From Granulicella sp. (GTDB lineage: Bacteria > Acidobacteriota > Terriglobia > Terriglobales > Acidobacteriaceae), in the NCBI GenBank assembly GCA_025408425.1, contig JANXYX010000006.1:1-64000 (forward strand): a DNA stretch of 64,000 nucleotides, read 5' to 3'. A program made the translations under genes and the position numbers. Numbering within the stretch: position 1 is the first letter of the stretch; each line of letters begins with the position of its first letter. This document shows positions 35,697 through 46,590 of this stretch, one piece after another. The notes beneath the pieces are model-generated. The model searched no databases, was not told where the DNA came from, and was given only the letters and a program-made list of their open reading frames with translations.

Positions 35697-36809
35697 TTAA
35701 AGCACCGTCACACCAGCCGTCCGGTAGATCTCCTTCATGTACCGCATATCCCGCAAGCCTTCTTCTCCCGGAGTCTTGGGCGTCCGCTCCTTCACAATGC
35801 ACTCCGAAAAGTGGTCCGCCTCACGCGTGAAGTGCATGGGATCCTTATCCGGATTCTCCTCGTCCAACTGCACATCTGGAACACCCATTATGCCACTCGA
35901 ATACTGCGCCCTTAATCTCATTCCGTCGTAACTGAACGCTGGGCCCACCTCCACCCATCCTTTCGATCCATACACCCTGTAATATCCCGGCATATTTGCT
36001 CCGTAGGTGCTGCTGCAGTTCGCCAGCACGCCCGACGGAAACCTCGTCGTCCAAACCAGATTCTCGTCCACCTCGTTGAACCGGCCATCCTGATCCAGCG
36101 TGGACGTGAACGCCGAGAATGCAACTGGCTCCTCCCCCGTCAGGTAGCGCGTCGCATTCAGAGCATAGATACCCACATCCATCAGCGACCCACCTCCCCC
36201 GTACTTCTTCGTCAGCCGCCACTCACCCGCTGCGAAGTTGCCGCCGAACGCACTATGGATCACCTGTACCTTTCCAATGGCACCCTCCCGAATCAGCTTG
36301 ACCGCCTTCAGATTCGTCGGTTCGTATTGGCACCGGTACGCGATCATCAATTTCACATTCGCGGTCTTGCATGCGTCAATCATCGCCTCCGCATCGCTCA
36401 CGGACGTTGCCATCGGCTTCTCGCATAGAACGTGCTTTCCCGCCTTCGCAGACCGGATCGTGTACTCCGCATGCATGTTGTTCGGCAGCGCGACGTACAC
36501 CGCATCAATCGCTTTGTTCTCCCGAATCCGGTCCATATCCTCGTAGCTATATATCGAACTCTCCGGCACCCCATACTGTGCCGCAATTCGCAAGGCCTTG
36601 TCCCGATGCCCGCTCACCAATCCGGTGATCTTTGATGTTGATCCGTGTTGCACCCCCCGCATAAAGTGGTCCGCAATCCGCCCTAGCCCGATCACGCAAT
36701 AACCAACCTTCTTTCCGCTCTCTTGCGCCACTGCCGACATTCCCGGCATCACCTGCGCGGCGAAACCCAATGCACCCAACTTCGCAAACTGCCGTCTTGA
36801 TACACTCAC
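35697..36809 (-). CDS. Tat-exported Gfo/Idh/MocA oxidoreductase
   Basis: A 370-residue protein starting MSVSRRQFAKLGALGF, a twin-arginine signal (RRQFAKLG) with cleavage near AVAQ. The Rossmann motif is YCVIGLGRIADHFM, with ALPNNMHAEYT, CEKPMATS as in Gfo/Idh/MocA enzymes, then the substrate-binding half (GGNFAAGEWR, GGGSLMDVGIYALNATRYL). A periplasmic NAD(P)-dependent sugar oxidoreductase like glucose-fructose oxidoreductase is likely. It is transcribed opposite to the receptor. Confidence 0.9.
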   Translation of the reverse strand: MSVSRRQFAKLGALGFAAQVMPGMSAVAQESGKKVGYCVIGLGRIADHFMRGVQHGSTSKITGLVSGHRDKALRIAAQYGVPESSIYSYEDMDRIRENKAIDAVYVALPNNMHAEYTIRSAKAGKHVLCEKPMATSVSDAEAMIDACKTANVKLMIAYRCQYEPTNLKAVKLIREGAIGKVQVIHSAFGGNFAAGEWRLTKKYGGGGSLMDVGIYALNATRYLTGEEPVAFSAFTSTLDQDGRFNEVDENLVWTTRFPSGVLANCSSTYGANMPGYYRVYGSKGWVEVGPAFSYDGMRLRAQYSSGIMGVPDVQLDEENPDKDPMHFTREADHFSECIVKERTPKTPGEEGLRDMRYMKEIYRTAGVTVL

Positions 36810-36885
36810 TCGTCATTCTCCTCATCGACTAAAATCCAACGCCAACCAGCATACGGTAAATCACCAAGCCCCGTACTACGTCATA

Positions 36886-36919
36886 AAAACAAGAGGCTCC
36901 GGATCGCTCCGAAGCCTCT
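36886..36919 (-). terminator. Rho-independent terminator after groEL
   Basis: On the minus strand AGAGGCTTCGG and CCGGAGCCTCT form a hairpin (36892-36919) followed by TTGTTTTT, 40 bases after the groEL stop. Confidence 0.85.
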
Positions 36920-36959
36920 CTGTCTTTGCGCAACAGCGCATTTCGTGGTCCGTGTAGGA

Positions 36960-38663
<1,704 letters not shown>

Positions 38664-38726
38664 CTAAATGTTTATTCAGATACCAAAATTGTCTTTGCCG
38701 CTAAGCGGCATCTACCGCAATCTCTA

Positions 38727-39023
38727 TTACTTGAGGATGCCGAGCACTTCTTCTTCGCGCATGATCAGGAATTCTTCGCCATCCAGCTTGATCTCGGTAC
38801 CCGAGTACTTGCCAAACAGGATCTTGTCGCCAGCCTTCACATCCAGAGGGAATACCTTGCCCTCGTCGTTCGACTTACCCTTGCCGACCGAGATGACTTC
38901 ACCCTGTTGCGGCTTCTCTTTTGCAGAGTCCGGAATGATGATGCCGCCACGAATGCTTTCGCCCTCTTCAACGCGCCGTACCAAAATTCGATCATGAAGC
39001 GGAGTAAATGATGTTGTCGCCAT
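38727..39023 (-). CDS. groES: Co-chaperonin GroES
   Basis: A 98-residue GroES ([17 protein letters not shown], mobile loop [32 protein letters not shown]). I chose ATG 39023, with AAGGAG before it, over an in-frame ATG at 39044. First gene of the groESL operon under a CIRCE element. Confidence 0.95.
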   Translation of the reverse strand: MATTSFTPLHDRILVRRVEEGESIRGGIIIPDSAKEKPQQGEVISVGKGKSNDEGKVFPLDVKAGDKILFGKYSGTEIKLDGEEFLIMREEEVLGILK

Positions 39024-39194
39024 TGCTTTACATCTCCTTGACACAAGTTAGCTAGCATCTAGCTGTTATTTGTGGCAGACGGCTACCCGCCTGCAGTTGC
39101 TCTTCGCAACATCTGCCGGCAAACCCGCCAGCCTATATCGCTCAATTGTTTGGAATCGGCTTTCGCCGGGCCCGGGCTTTGAGCTAACTTGTTG

Positions 39195-39221
39195 TTAGCA
39201 CTCTAGCCCTCCGATTGCTAA
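39195..39221 (-). promoter_or_regulatory. CIRCE element (HrcA operator) ahead of groESL
   Basis: TTAGCACTC-N9-GATTGCTAA: the left half is the exact CIRCE consensus and the right half differs at one base from GAGTGCTAA. It lies 172 bases before groES, suggesting HrcA repression of the operon. Confidence 0.85.
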
Positions 39222-39371
39222 CGATAGGCTAGTCGCTTCCTCTCTGTCAACCACGCCTGTGTGAAATGTGAGTGAAAGTCGCGCAGGTTTCCGCGCCTAT
39301 ATCCTCAGCCCCCATCTAGCTGTCAAATCGCCTCCTCGAAACCCTCCACATGCATCCATCCTCGTCGTAGA

Positions 39372-39920
39372 ATGTCCTACATGCGCCTTCACCGTCTCAT
39401 TGGGCTCCCCCTTACCCTTCTCTGCTGCTTCTCTCTTGCATCGTCACATCTGGCGCTCGGCCAGGACGACGCACCCGCCCGTCGTGGTCGTAAATACAAG
39501 GCCCCGCCCGAGACCTCGCACATCGTCGTAATGGTCACCAAGAAAGCGAACGGCAAGCCCATCTCTAATGCTGCTGTTGTCTTCAACCCAACCAAGGATG
39601 GCAAGGATATTGGTAACCTCGAGGTCAAGACCGACCCGGATGGTAAAGCCACCATCGATGTCATTCCGACTGGAAGCACCGTGCGGGTTCAGGTCATCGC
39701 CAACGGCTTCGCTACCTTCGCTGAGGATTATCAGATCAACGAACCGAGCCGTGAGATCGCGATCATCATGCTGCGTCCTCAGGAGCAAATCTCCGCCTAC
39801 GAGGAAAACCATGGCAAGGCCTCCGGTAGAACGGCTGGTGTGCAGGAGCCCATCAAGCCTGTTACCCCAGCTAAGCCGGCAACCGCGCCCGCTCCTGGCT
39901 CATCCGCCACTTCAAAGTAA
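39372..39920 (+). CDS. Secreted carboxypeptidase-regulatory-like protein
   Basis: A 182-residue protein. N-terminal signal peptide (LIGLPLTLLCCFSLASSHLALG, cleavage near LGQDD), then one beta-sandwich domain (VVMVTKKANGKPISNAAVVFNP, TDPDGKATIDVIPTGSTVRVQVIANGF) of the carboxypeptidase-regulatory-like/DUF-type common in Acidobacteriota, then a Pro/Ala/Thr tail. It probably is periplasmic or surface-bound. Start at 39372 (MSYMRLHRL); an inner ATG lies three codons on. Confidence 0.65.
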   Translation: MSYMRLHRLIGLPLTLLCCFSLASSHLALGQDDAPARRGRKYKAPPETSHIVVMVTKKANGKPISNAAVVFNPTKDGKDIGNLEVKTDPDGKATIDVIPTGSTVRVQVIANGFATFAEDYQINEPSREIAIIMLRPQEQISAYEENHGKASGRTAGVQEPIKPVTPAKPATAPAPGSSATSK

Positions 39921-39939
39921 GTAGCAGCCAGATGACCCG

Positions 39940-40668
39940 ATGACCAAGCCACTAGCCGGCAAGACCGTGCTCGTCACAGGTGCCGCCAAGCGCATTGGCC
40001 GCACCATCGCCATAGCCATGGCCGAAGCCGGCGCCAACGTCGCCATCACCTATCTCGGCTCGCAAAGCGATGCTGAGAGCACGGTCCGGTCCCTTGCTGT
40101 CCACGATATCGATGCCCTGGCTGTCCGCTGCGATCTCCGCGACCCCGAAAGCATCCAGCAGTCCGTGGCTTCCGTCATTCAGGACTTCGGCCAACTCGAT
40201 ATCCTCGTGAACAATGCAGGCGTCTTCGCCTCCGAGGCACTCGAGCAGATCTCCGTCGCCCAGTGGGACGATATGTTTGCCACCAACACCCGGGCTCCTT
40301 TCCTGGTCGCCCAAGCCGCATATCCTCACCTCCGCTCAACCCGTGGACGCATCATCAACATCGGTTCACTCGGTGGCAGTCACCCCTGGGCCACCCATGC
40401 CCACTACTGCACCTCCAAAGCTGCCCTCCACATGCTCTCCCAGACCATGGCCAAGGCTTGGGCGCCAGAGATTAGCGTCAACTGCATCGCCCCCGGCATG
40501 ATCGTCCAGGGCGAAGTAAGTGCCGACTACGAGCACTTTGCCCAGAAGACCCCCATGCAGCGCAACGGGACCGCCCAGGACGTCGCCGCCGCCGCAGTCT
40601 TCTTCGCCACTGGCCCCCACTTCATCACCGGTCAACTCCTCGCCATAGACGGTGGGCTCGGCCTCTAG
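39940..40668 (+). CDS. SDR-family oxidoreductase
   Basis: A 242-residue short-chain dehydrogenase/reductase. Cofactor motif TGAAKRIGRTI, the NNAG motif (LVNNAGVFAS), the catalytic Ser in INIGSLGG and Tyr/Lys in HYCTSKAA are all present. The RIG pattern is seen in FabG-like and pteridine-reductase-like SDRs. Substrate unknown. Begins 20 bases after the previous gene, so possibly co-transcribed. Confidence 0.92.
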   Translation: MTKPLAGKTVLVTGAAKRIGRTIAIAMAEAGANVAITYLGSQSDAESTVRSLAVHDIDALAVRCDLRDPESIQQSVASVIQDFGQLDILVNNAGVFASEALEQISVAQWDDMFATNTRAPFLVAQAAYPHLRSTRGRIINIGSLGGSHPWATHAHYCTSKAALHMLSQTMAKAWAPEISVNCIAPGMIVQGEVSADYEHFAQKTPMQRNGTAQDVAAAAVFFATGPHFITGQLLAIDGGLGL

Positions 40669-40694
40669 CTTCTGACGCTCCCAGCTGCAACTTC

Positions 40695-41486
40695 CTATCT
40701 GCCTAGCAGACGGCGCCACCAGCTCTTCGCTTCCATGTCTTCATAAAGATTCAGTGGCTCTGCCTGGGGCAGCAACGGCTTGCCCAGAAACACCGCCAGC
40801 GGGTTGCCCACGCAGAGCGCATGCGCATACTCTGGCCCATACTTCTGCGCCACTGCGTCAAAAGCGTCTCGCATCCTCGGAGGTCGTGAAGTCACGTTGT
40901 GCGCATCCGTGGCCAGAAAGTGGACCCACCGGTCGGCAAGCAGCTGATGCGCCATTCGCTGGGCCTGCTTACCCATCACGCCAAGCACTGACCCGGCTGT
41001 TACCTGTATCAGTAGCCCAGCTCGCATCCACTCCACTAGCCGTCCCTGATCGGCTAGCAGCGTCGCATTTCGTTCCGGATGCGTCAGAATCGGTGTTAGT
41101 CCAGCAAGTCGTAACTGGTAGAACGTTTCCGTCAGACCGTGTGACAGACCGTAGTCAGGCAACTCAACCAGTAGGTACCCCAGTCCGTTGATGCTGAACC
41201 GCTCCGGATCGGCCTTCGCTTCTTGAACATTGTCATACGACATGTGAAAGTCGCAGCCACGGCCCAGCTTCAATGGAATCTTCTTTTCATCCAGAGCTTG
41301 CTGCAACTCCACGATCTTCTGCTCTACGATTTCGCGGTCATACACATACTGACCGTTCGCATGAGGGGTGCACACAACATGAGTGATTCCGTCAGCAACG
41401 GCCATCTTCGCCATCGCAATAGAGTTCTCAAAACTCGTGGAACCATCGTCCAGTCCCCACAGAAGGTGATGGTGAATGTCTATCAT
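40695..41486 (-). CDS. CpsB/YwqE-type protein-tyrosine phosphatase (PHP fold)
   Basis: A 263-residue PHP-domain protein starting MIDIHHHLLWGLDDGS, with VVCTPHANG, RGCDFHMSYD and ILTHPERN: metal-binding residues of the CpsB/Wzb-analog family. These Mn-dependent phosphatases remove phosphate from BY-kinases that control capsule length. Its likely partner, the BY-kinase, lies about 11 kb downstream (52734-54986) rather than next to it. Convergent with the SDR gene. Confidence 0.9.
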   Translation of the reverse strand: MIDIHHHLLWGLDDGSTSFENSIAMAKMAVADGITHVVCTPHANGQYVYDREIVEQKIVELQQALDEKKIPLKLGRGCDFHMSYDNVQEAKADPERFSINGLGYLLVELPDYGLSHGLTETFYQLRLAGLTPILTHPERNATLLADQGRLVEWMRAGLLIQVTAGSVLGVMGKQAQRMAHQLLADRWVHFLATDAHNVTSRPPRMRDAFDAVAQKYGPEYAHALCVGNPLAVFLGKPLLPQAEPLNLYEDMEAKSWWRRLLGR

Positions 41487-41531
41487 CGCCAGCCTAGGTT
41501 ATCACCGCGTGGCGTCACCCATCACTACGCC

Positions 41532-42230
41532 CTACTGCGCCGCCGCCAGACTTTGCGCCATCGATTGGAACAGCAACAGCCCGTCAGCAGAACCCAATAA
41601 AGACTCGCTCGAGCGATCCGGGTGTGGCATCATTCCCAGCACGTTCCGGCCCTCACTCAAAACTCCCGCAATGTTCTCCAAAGACCCGTTCGGATTGAAC
41701 TCCGCCGTCACCGCTCCATCTGGCGAGGCGTACCGGAACGCAATCCGGTCTTCGACCTTCAACGCTGCCAGTGTCGCGGCATCGCAAAAGTAGTTGCCCT
41801 CCATATGCCCGATAGGCATCTGCAGAACGCGCCCCTTCGTCAATCCGTGCGTGAATGGCGAGTCGGTCGTCTCTACCCGCAAATAGGTCTGTTTACAGAT
41901 GTAGTGTTGCTTGGCGTTCCGCATCAGCGCACCCGGCAGCAACCCTGCCTCGCACAAGATCTGGAATCCATTGCATATCCCCATCACCAACCCGCCAGCC
42001 TTGGCAAACTTCGAAACTGCCTGCATCACTGGAGCAAACTTGGCAATTGCGCCAGTCCGCAGGTAATCCCCATACGCAAATCCACCCGGTACCAGGATGG
42101 CGTCGCATCCCTGCAAGTCCTCAGAGGCATGCCATAGATAGGTGACCGGCTGATGCGCAATGGCATCGACTACATGATGAGTGTCGTGGTCGCAATTTGA
42201 ACCAGGAAAGACGAGTACGCCAAATTTCAT
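41532..42230 (-). CDS. purQ: Phosphoribosylformylglycinamidine synthase glutaminase subunit PurQ
   Basis: A 232-residue class I glutamine amidotransferase. [16 protein letters not shown] at the start, nucleophile Cys in [10 protein letters not shown], and the His/Glu pair in [10 protein letters not shown]. Length and sequence match PurQ, which makes ammonia for PurL in step 4 of purine synthesis. PurS and PurL are not in the window. Confidence 0.95.
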   Translation of the reverse strand: MKFGVLVFPGSNCDHDTHHVVDAIAHQPVTYLWHASEDLQGCDAILVPGGFAYGDYLRTGAIAKFAPVMQAVSKFAKAGGLVMGICNGFQILCEAGLLPGALMRNAKQHYICKQTYLRVETTDSPFTHGLTKGRVLQMPIGHMEGNYFCDAATLAALKVEDRIAFRYASPDGAVTAEFNPNGSLENIAGVLSEGRNVLGMMPHPDRSSESLLGSADGLLLFQSMAQSLAAAQ

Positions 42231-42349
42231 AGGGTCAGAATATCACTTTGCCTGTAGAAAACACCGATTTGGTCCGGTTGTTGGCAGGGGCAGGTCGCGT
42301 AACCGCCTGTCCAGACAAGAGGTTGCTCGTGTGCTGCTACCATTCCCTC

Positions 42350-42781
42350 ATGACGATGCCTTTCCTACGGATCAATACGGTCGAGGTTCCTGTCGCGAAT
42401 CTCAAGCGCGCCATCGATTGGTATCAGGCGGCCCTGCAGCTTCAATGTGTTTGGTCCGACGAAGGTCACGCACTGCTATCCGGCTCCGCTGGCACGGAGG
42501 ATCATCAGAACGAAGTCGGAACCCGAATCTTGCTCGTCCGAACCGACGACCTGACGCGTTTGGGATTTATGAACTCCTCGAATGGCCTGCATCACAGCGT
42601 GATTGACTTTCAGACCAACGATCTTGAAAGCTTCCACGCGTCCTTATGCACCCAGGGAACTCACGTGGACGACCTCAAACCACCAGTCAACGCATGGGCG
42701 CCGCGAGGCTTTGGCTTCTTTGATTGTGACGGCAATCGTCTTGCCGTCTTCACCTACGCGAATACGCCGCAATCCGCTTAG
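42350..42781 (+). CDS. VOC-family (glyoxalase-like) protein
   Basis: A 143-residue protein with two beta-alpha-beta-beta-beta units (INTVEVPVANLKRAIDWYQ and SVIDFQTNDLESFHASL). I chose ATG 42350 (MTMPFLRIN); upstream in-frame codons are not protein-like. Metal and substrate cannot be told; the family includes glyoxalases, dioxygenases and resistance proteins. Divergent from purQ. Confidence 0.82.
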   Translation: MTMPFLRINTVEVPVANLKRAIDWYQAALQLQCVWSDEGHALLSGSAGTEDHQNEVGTRILLVRTDDLTRLGFMNSSNGLHHSVIDFQTNDLESFHASLCTQGTHVDDLKPPVNAWAPRGFGFFDCDGNRLAVFTYANTPQSA

Positions 42782-42870
42782 CCAGTCCTATAAAACTCCT
42801 TCGTTCCCGCAAGTGCCGATTGTCGTTGACCCGCTACGATCTTAGCTCCGCATGTCGGGTCTGAGGCACA

Positions 42871-44208
42871 TTAAACCGGTGCATAGATAGCAAAGCCACG
42901 CGGCGGTGCAGGGAACTCGGCATTCCCCTCCGCATCCGTGGTCCGCTCATCGGGATGAGCCTCATCATGCCCATCCCATGCGATCGGTGCAAACCTCTGA
43001 TTGACCCATTTTGTCTTCACTGAAGTCCCTGACCATTGATCGCCCAGATTGTTCAGCACATAGATCAGCCCAGGCTGCTCTGTTGTTTCATCTTTCCATC
43101 CCACCCGCTGCATGATGTACAGGTCCGGATCCGCATGAAGTATCTGGGAATCGCCACCAGCATACTTGTGATGCGCCTGGATCAGCGCATCAATGCCGTT
43201 CGGAGTGCCAGGTCGAGCCAGGCCATTGTTGTAGTAGTCATACCAGAAGATGCACGGATACCCCTCATGGATCATGATGAAGGAGTAAGCCATCATCTTG
43301 TCATTCACAATAGTGTTATCGCCCATGTCGTGGTTGTCCACGAATGTAGCCGCATGCAACGGGCGTTTCATCACAACCGCACCGCCATCGGTCAAATTGC
43401 GCAAATCGTAGTTCGGCGTGTCGCAGACGTCCTTCAGCTTGTACCGCAAAGGAAAGTCGAACGCGGATATCTGATTGTCGGTTTGGCTATTCACTCGTTC
43501 AAGCCACTCCTCAATGTCCTCCGTGCCAGACCAGTACTCGCCCACAATATACGGTGTAAACTCCCCCCCATCCTTAACGTACCGGTACTTGGCAAGAATG
43601 CCGATCATCCACGCGCCAAAGCCTTTGACAAAATCGAACCGGAAACCATCAAATCCTAACTCTTCAATCAACATTCGCGCATAGTCGAACATCGCGGAAT
43701 AAACAACAGGATTCCGGTGGCACAGGTGAGGGAAGTTGGCATAGTTCTCGCCTTCTATCATCACCTGCTCATACCGGCTCGGATGAAAGCAATTCCAGTC
43801 TCGCGTAAACCGTCCGCTCTTCGGCATAAACTTCGTCCACCGCTTCTGCCCATCCAGAGGGTTCACCTCTTCCTCATCCGCACCGGAGTTGTGGTTGATC
43901 ACCATATCCGCGTACAGTCCAATCCCATTCGCATGAGCTTTCGCGATCAAGGCCTCCAACTCCGCGCGATTCCCAAACCACGTCTTGGTCCCGCCCTTCT
44001 GGTCAAAGTCTCCCAGATCAAAATAGTCATAGGGATCGTAGCCCATCGACGTATTGCCTGAAGCCTTTGAAACCGGCGGCAGCCACAGCGCATTCACGCC
44101 AGCCTTTCCCAACTCCTCCACCTTCTCCGCGACGAAGTTCCACCATTCATGTTCCTTCTCATCGTGCCTCGGAGCATCCCAGTAAAACGCCTGCATCATC
44201 ACTGCCAT
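42871..44208 (-). CDS. GH13 alpha-amylase
   Basis: A 445-residue alpha-amylase. GH13 conserved regions: DMVINHN (region I), GFRFDFVKG with the nucleophile Asp (II), VGEYW with the acid Glu (III), and FVDNHDMGD (IV). MMQAFYWD at the N-terminus fits the intracellular glucan 1,4-alpha-maltohexaosidase/CF amylase subgroup; no signal peptide. I chose ATG 44208 with GGAGAG just before; in-frame ATGs lie further upstream. It would cut internal starch or glycogen. Confidence 0.93.
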   Translation of the reverse strand: MAVMMQAFYWDAPRHDEKEHEWWNFVAEKVEELGKAGVNALWLPPVSKASGNTSMGYDPYDYFDLGDFDQKGGTKTWFGNRAELEALIAKAHANGIGLYADMVINHNSGADEEEVNPLDGQKRWTKFMPKSGRFTRDWNCFHPSRYEQVMIEGENYANFPHLCHRNPVVYSAMFDYARMLIEELGFDGFRFDFVKGFGAWMIGILAKYRYVKDGGEFTPYIVGEYWSGTEDIEEWLERVNSQTDNQISAFDFPLRYKLKDVCDTPNYDLRNLTDGGAVVMKRPLHAATFVDNHDMGDNTIVNDKMMAYSFIMIHEGYPCIFWYDYYNNGLARPGTPNGIDALIQAHHKYAGGDSQILHADPDLYIMQRVGWKDETTEQPGLIYVLNNLGDQWSGTSVKTKWVNQRFAPIAWDGHDEAHPDERTTDAEGNAEFPAPPRGFAIYAPV

Positions 44209-44323
44209 TTCGATCGCTCTCCAATCTCGTTTAGAGCGCATTTGAAAACATAGCTCAGCATTTGCATCCTAATAGCTTGTGTTTCAGACTAAGTAAGATG
44301 CGACACAGGATAAGCAGGTTGGT

Positions 44324-44824
44324 ATGCCCCTTAGGGCTGGAAGAACTCGTTCGTTGACCACACTCAAGACCGCTGGCGGTGCCCTGATTGCTTGGTGGAG
44401 GGCCGCTACCCTCGATGCCCTTATCGTTGGAGTCCTCTGGCTCATAGGCCTGGAACTTATCCGCGTCCCGTTCGCTCCCGCGTGGGCAATGCTAGGTGGA
44501 CTGTTACAGATCATCCCCACTTACGGCGGCATGATCGCCCTTGTCGGTCCAGTTCTCGCTGTCGCTTTCAGCGGTCATGACGAGTGGCGTCTCGGTCTCG
44601 TCCTTGGTCTCTACGGTCTTATCGTCATGCTGGAAGGCCTTGTCATTGCTCCCCTTATCCTGCACCGAACCAGCAAGGTTCCATGGTGGGCAGCCTTCTT
44701 CGGACCCATCCTGTTAGGCATCCTCATCCCGTTTTGGGGAGTTCTTCTGGCACCACCCATGCTTGCGGTCGTCTTTGCCTTTCGTACTCCACCCGCACCC
44801 AAAGAGCCATCCGAAATTAGCTAA
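44324..44824 (+). CDS. Half-size AI-2E-family membrane protein
   Basis: A 166-residue protein with about four membrane helices (ATLDALIVGVLWLIGLELI, AMLGGLLQIIPTYGGMIALVGPVLAVAF, LVLGLYGLIVMLEGLVIAPLIL, FGPILLGILIPFWGVLLAPPM). The IIPTYGGMIALVGP and GPILLGILIPFWGVLLAPPM segments match the C-terminal half of AI-2E/PerM transporters, which are usually ~350 residues. No N-terminal half is encoded upstream, so it is either a short paralog or a truncated gene. It overlaps the ABC permease gene end to end by 4 bases on the opposite strand. Confidence 0.7.
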   Translation: MPLRAGRTRSLTTLKTAGGALIAWWRAATLDALIVGVLWLIGLELIRVPFAPAWAMLGGLLQIIPTYGGMIALVGPVLAVAFSGHDEWRLGLVLGLYGLIVMLEGLVIAPLILHRTSKVPWWAAFFGPILLGILIPFWGVLLAPPMLAVVFAFRTPPAPKEPSEIS

Positions 44825-46590
44825 GCCTGCAGTTTGTACTTTGTCTCCGCAAGTCGATACAAAGGTCGCCACACCAGCCGATTTACCGTCACTACCATCA
44901 GCGCCATAACGATCGTTGCGAGCAGCAATATCTGAAACTGCCCTTTGTCGCTCGCCGCGCTGATCTGTGCACCCAGCCCGAGAGTGTGCATCGTCTTACC
45001 GTTCAGGTGGAAATACTCCGCGATGATACTCGCATTCCACGCTCCTCCCGAAGCCGTCACCAAACCGGTAACCAGGTAAGGAAAGATGCCCGGCAGAATG
45101 ACGGTCTTCCACCGCTGCCACTGCGTAAACCGAAACAGTGTCGCTACCTCCCTCAGATCAGAAGGAATCGCCATCGCGCCCGCGATAACATTGAACAGGA
45201 TGTACCACTGGGTGCCGAGCAGCATCAGCACAATCGATCCAATCCCAAGGCCACCACCTAGCTTGATCAAGCCGAGGATAATGATCGGAAACAGAATCGG
45301 AGCAGGGAACGATGCCGCAACTTGCACGATAGGTTGAACAACTCGTGCGAGGCGTGGATTGAATCCAATCGCCACACCAGCCGGGATCGTCCACGCAGCA
45401 GCCAGCAGCAGTGACAGATTGACCCGCAGGAACGTTGATCCCGCGCCCTCAAAAATCAATAGAAGCTGGCTGCCATGTACCTCGCGCAGTTTCATCAGCG
45501 CGCTCCCCGCAGCATAAAGAACTCCAGTCGAAACTAAAGCCATAATGGAGAGCCGCAACCAAACTGGAGGGGCACTCTCGGGCGCATTTGCAGTTCGGTT
45601 CCGCTGCACCTTCTGCCGTTCGGCGAGTTGGCGATAGATTCGCTCGCTCACGGGTGCCAGCGTGTGCTTTCGGATAGTCAGCAGGGCATTCGAGTTCTGA
45701 ATCAGATGAAGAATCGGCGAATCGATACGATCGGTTCCAGCGGATTGCTCGAGCTTGAACTTGTCGCTCCACGCAATGATGGGCCTCCACACCAGCTGGT
45801 CCGTCGCCACGATGATCATCACGACCGTGCAGATTCCATAGATCATTGCCGGTATGTTGTCAGCGCTAGCAGCCGTCTGCAAATAGGAACCCAGTCCCGG
45901 CAAACGAAAATCGCGATCTCCCAGAACGAACATCTCGCACGCCATCAGGAAGAACCAGCCCCCCGCGACGGATATCATGGAGTTCCAAACCAGCCCAATC
46001 GTTCCGTACGGTAGTTCTAGTTGCCAGAATCGCTGCCAGGTAGAAAACCCATAGATCTTTGAAGCCTCCCCCAACTCTCGTGGCAAGCTCTTCAACGAAC
46101 TATAAAAACTGAATGCCATGTTCCACACCTGCCCGGTGAAGATCAGCAGGATGGCGCCCAACTCCACCCCAAGCTGCCGCGTGGGGAATAGCGCAACCAT
46201 CGCCAGCATCACCCCCGGCAGAAAGCTCAGTACCGGAATCGACTGCAGGATATCTAGGGCGGCAATCATCAATGCTTCCGCTCGCTCGTTGTACGCCGCC
46301 ACATAACCGTAGCCAATCGCAAAGACGAGACTCAACAGATAAGCAAGGCCAATCCGAACCACCGAGTAGAACGCATAAAGCGGCAGGCTGGACGGGGCCA
46401 GCGAAACAATAAACTCCGGCTGCGCTCTGCTGAACCAATACTTCGCAATCTGCAATACGCCGTAGAAGACTGCCAGACCAAATGCCGCCACCATCAGATC
46501 AAGAAAAAACGGCCAGCTGCGCTTAACTACTTGCGAACGCGCCAGTAGTTGAGGAACCCGTAGTGATGGTTCGTCCGAAGAATGCATCAT
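44821..46590 (-). CDS. Fused double ABC permease (nitrate/sulfonate/bicarbonate type)
   Basis: A 589-residue protein with two permease domains in one chain. The first half has EAA-loop region GEASKIYGFSTWQRFWQLELPYGTIGLVWN, and the second half has REVATLFRFTQWQRWKTVILPGIFPYLVTG, both with the EAA/GxxxxxxxxxP pattern; each has about six membrane helices. Most relatives are single-domain homodimers. It overlaps the ATPase gene by four bases (ATGA). No periplasmic binding protein gene is next to it. Confidence 0.88.
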   Translation of the reverse strand: MMHSSDEPSLRVPQLLARSQVVKRSWPFFLDLMVAAFGLAVFYGVLQIAKYWFSRAQPEFIVSLAPSSLPLYAFYSVVRIGLAYLLSLVFAIGYGYVAAYNERAEALMIAALDILQSIPVLSFLPGVMLAMVALFPTRQLGVELGAILLIFTGQVWNMAFSFYSSLKSLPRELGEASKIYGFSTWQRFWQLELPYGTIGLVWNSMISVAGGWFFLMACEMFVLGDRDFRLPGLGSYLQTAASADNIPAMIYGICTVVMIIVATDQLVWRPIIAWSDKFKLEQSAGTDRIDSPILHLIQNSNALLTIRKHTLAPVSERIYRQLAERQKVQRNRTANAPESAPPVWLRLSIMALVSTGVLYAAGSALMKLREVHGSQLLLIFEGAGSTFLRVNLSLLLAAAWTIPAGVAIGFNPRLARVVQPIVQVAASFPAPILFPIIILGLIKLGGGLGIGSIVLMLLGTQWYILFNVIAGAMAIPSDLREVATLFRFTQWQRWKTVILPGIFPYLVTGLVTASGGAWNASIIAEYFHLNGKTMHTLGLGAQISAASDKGQFQILLLATIVMALMVVTVNRLVWRPLYRLAETKYKLQA

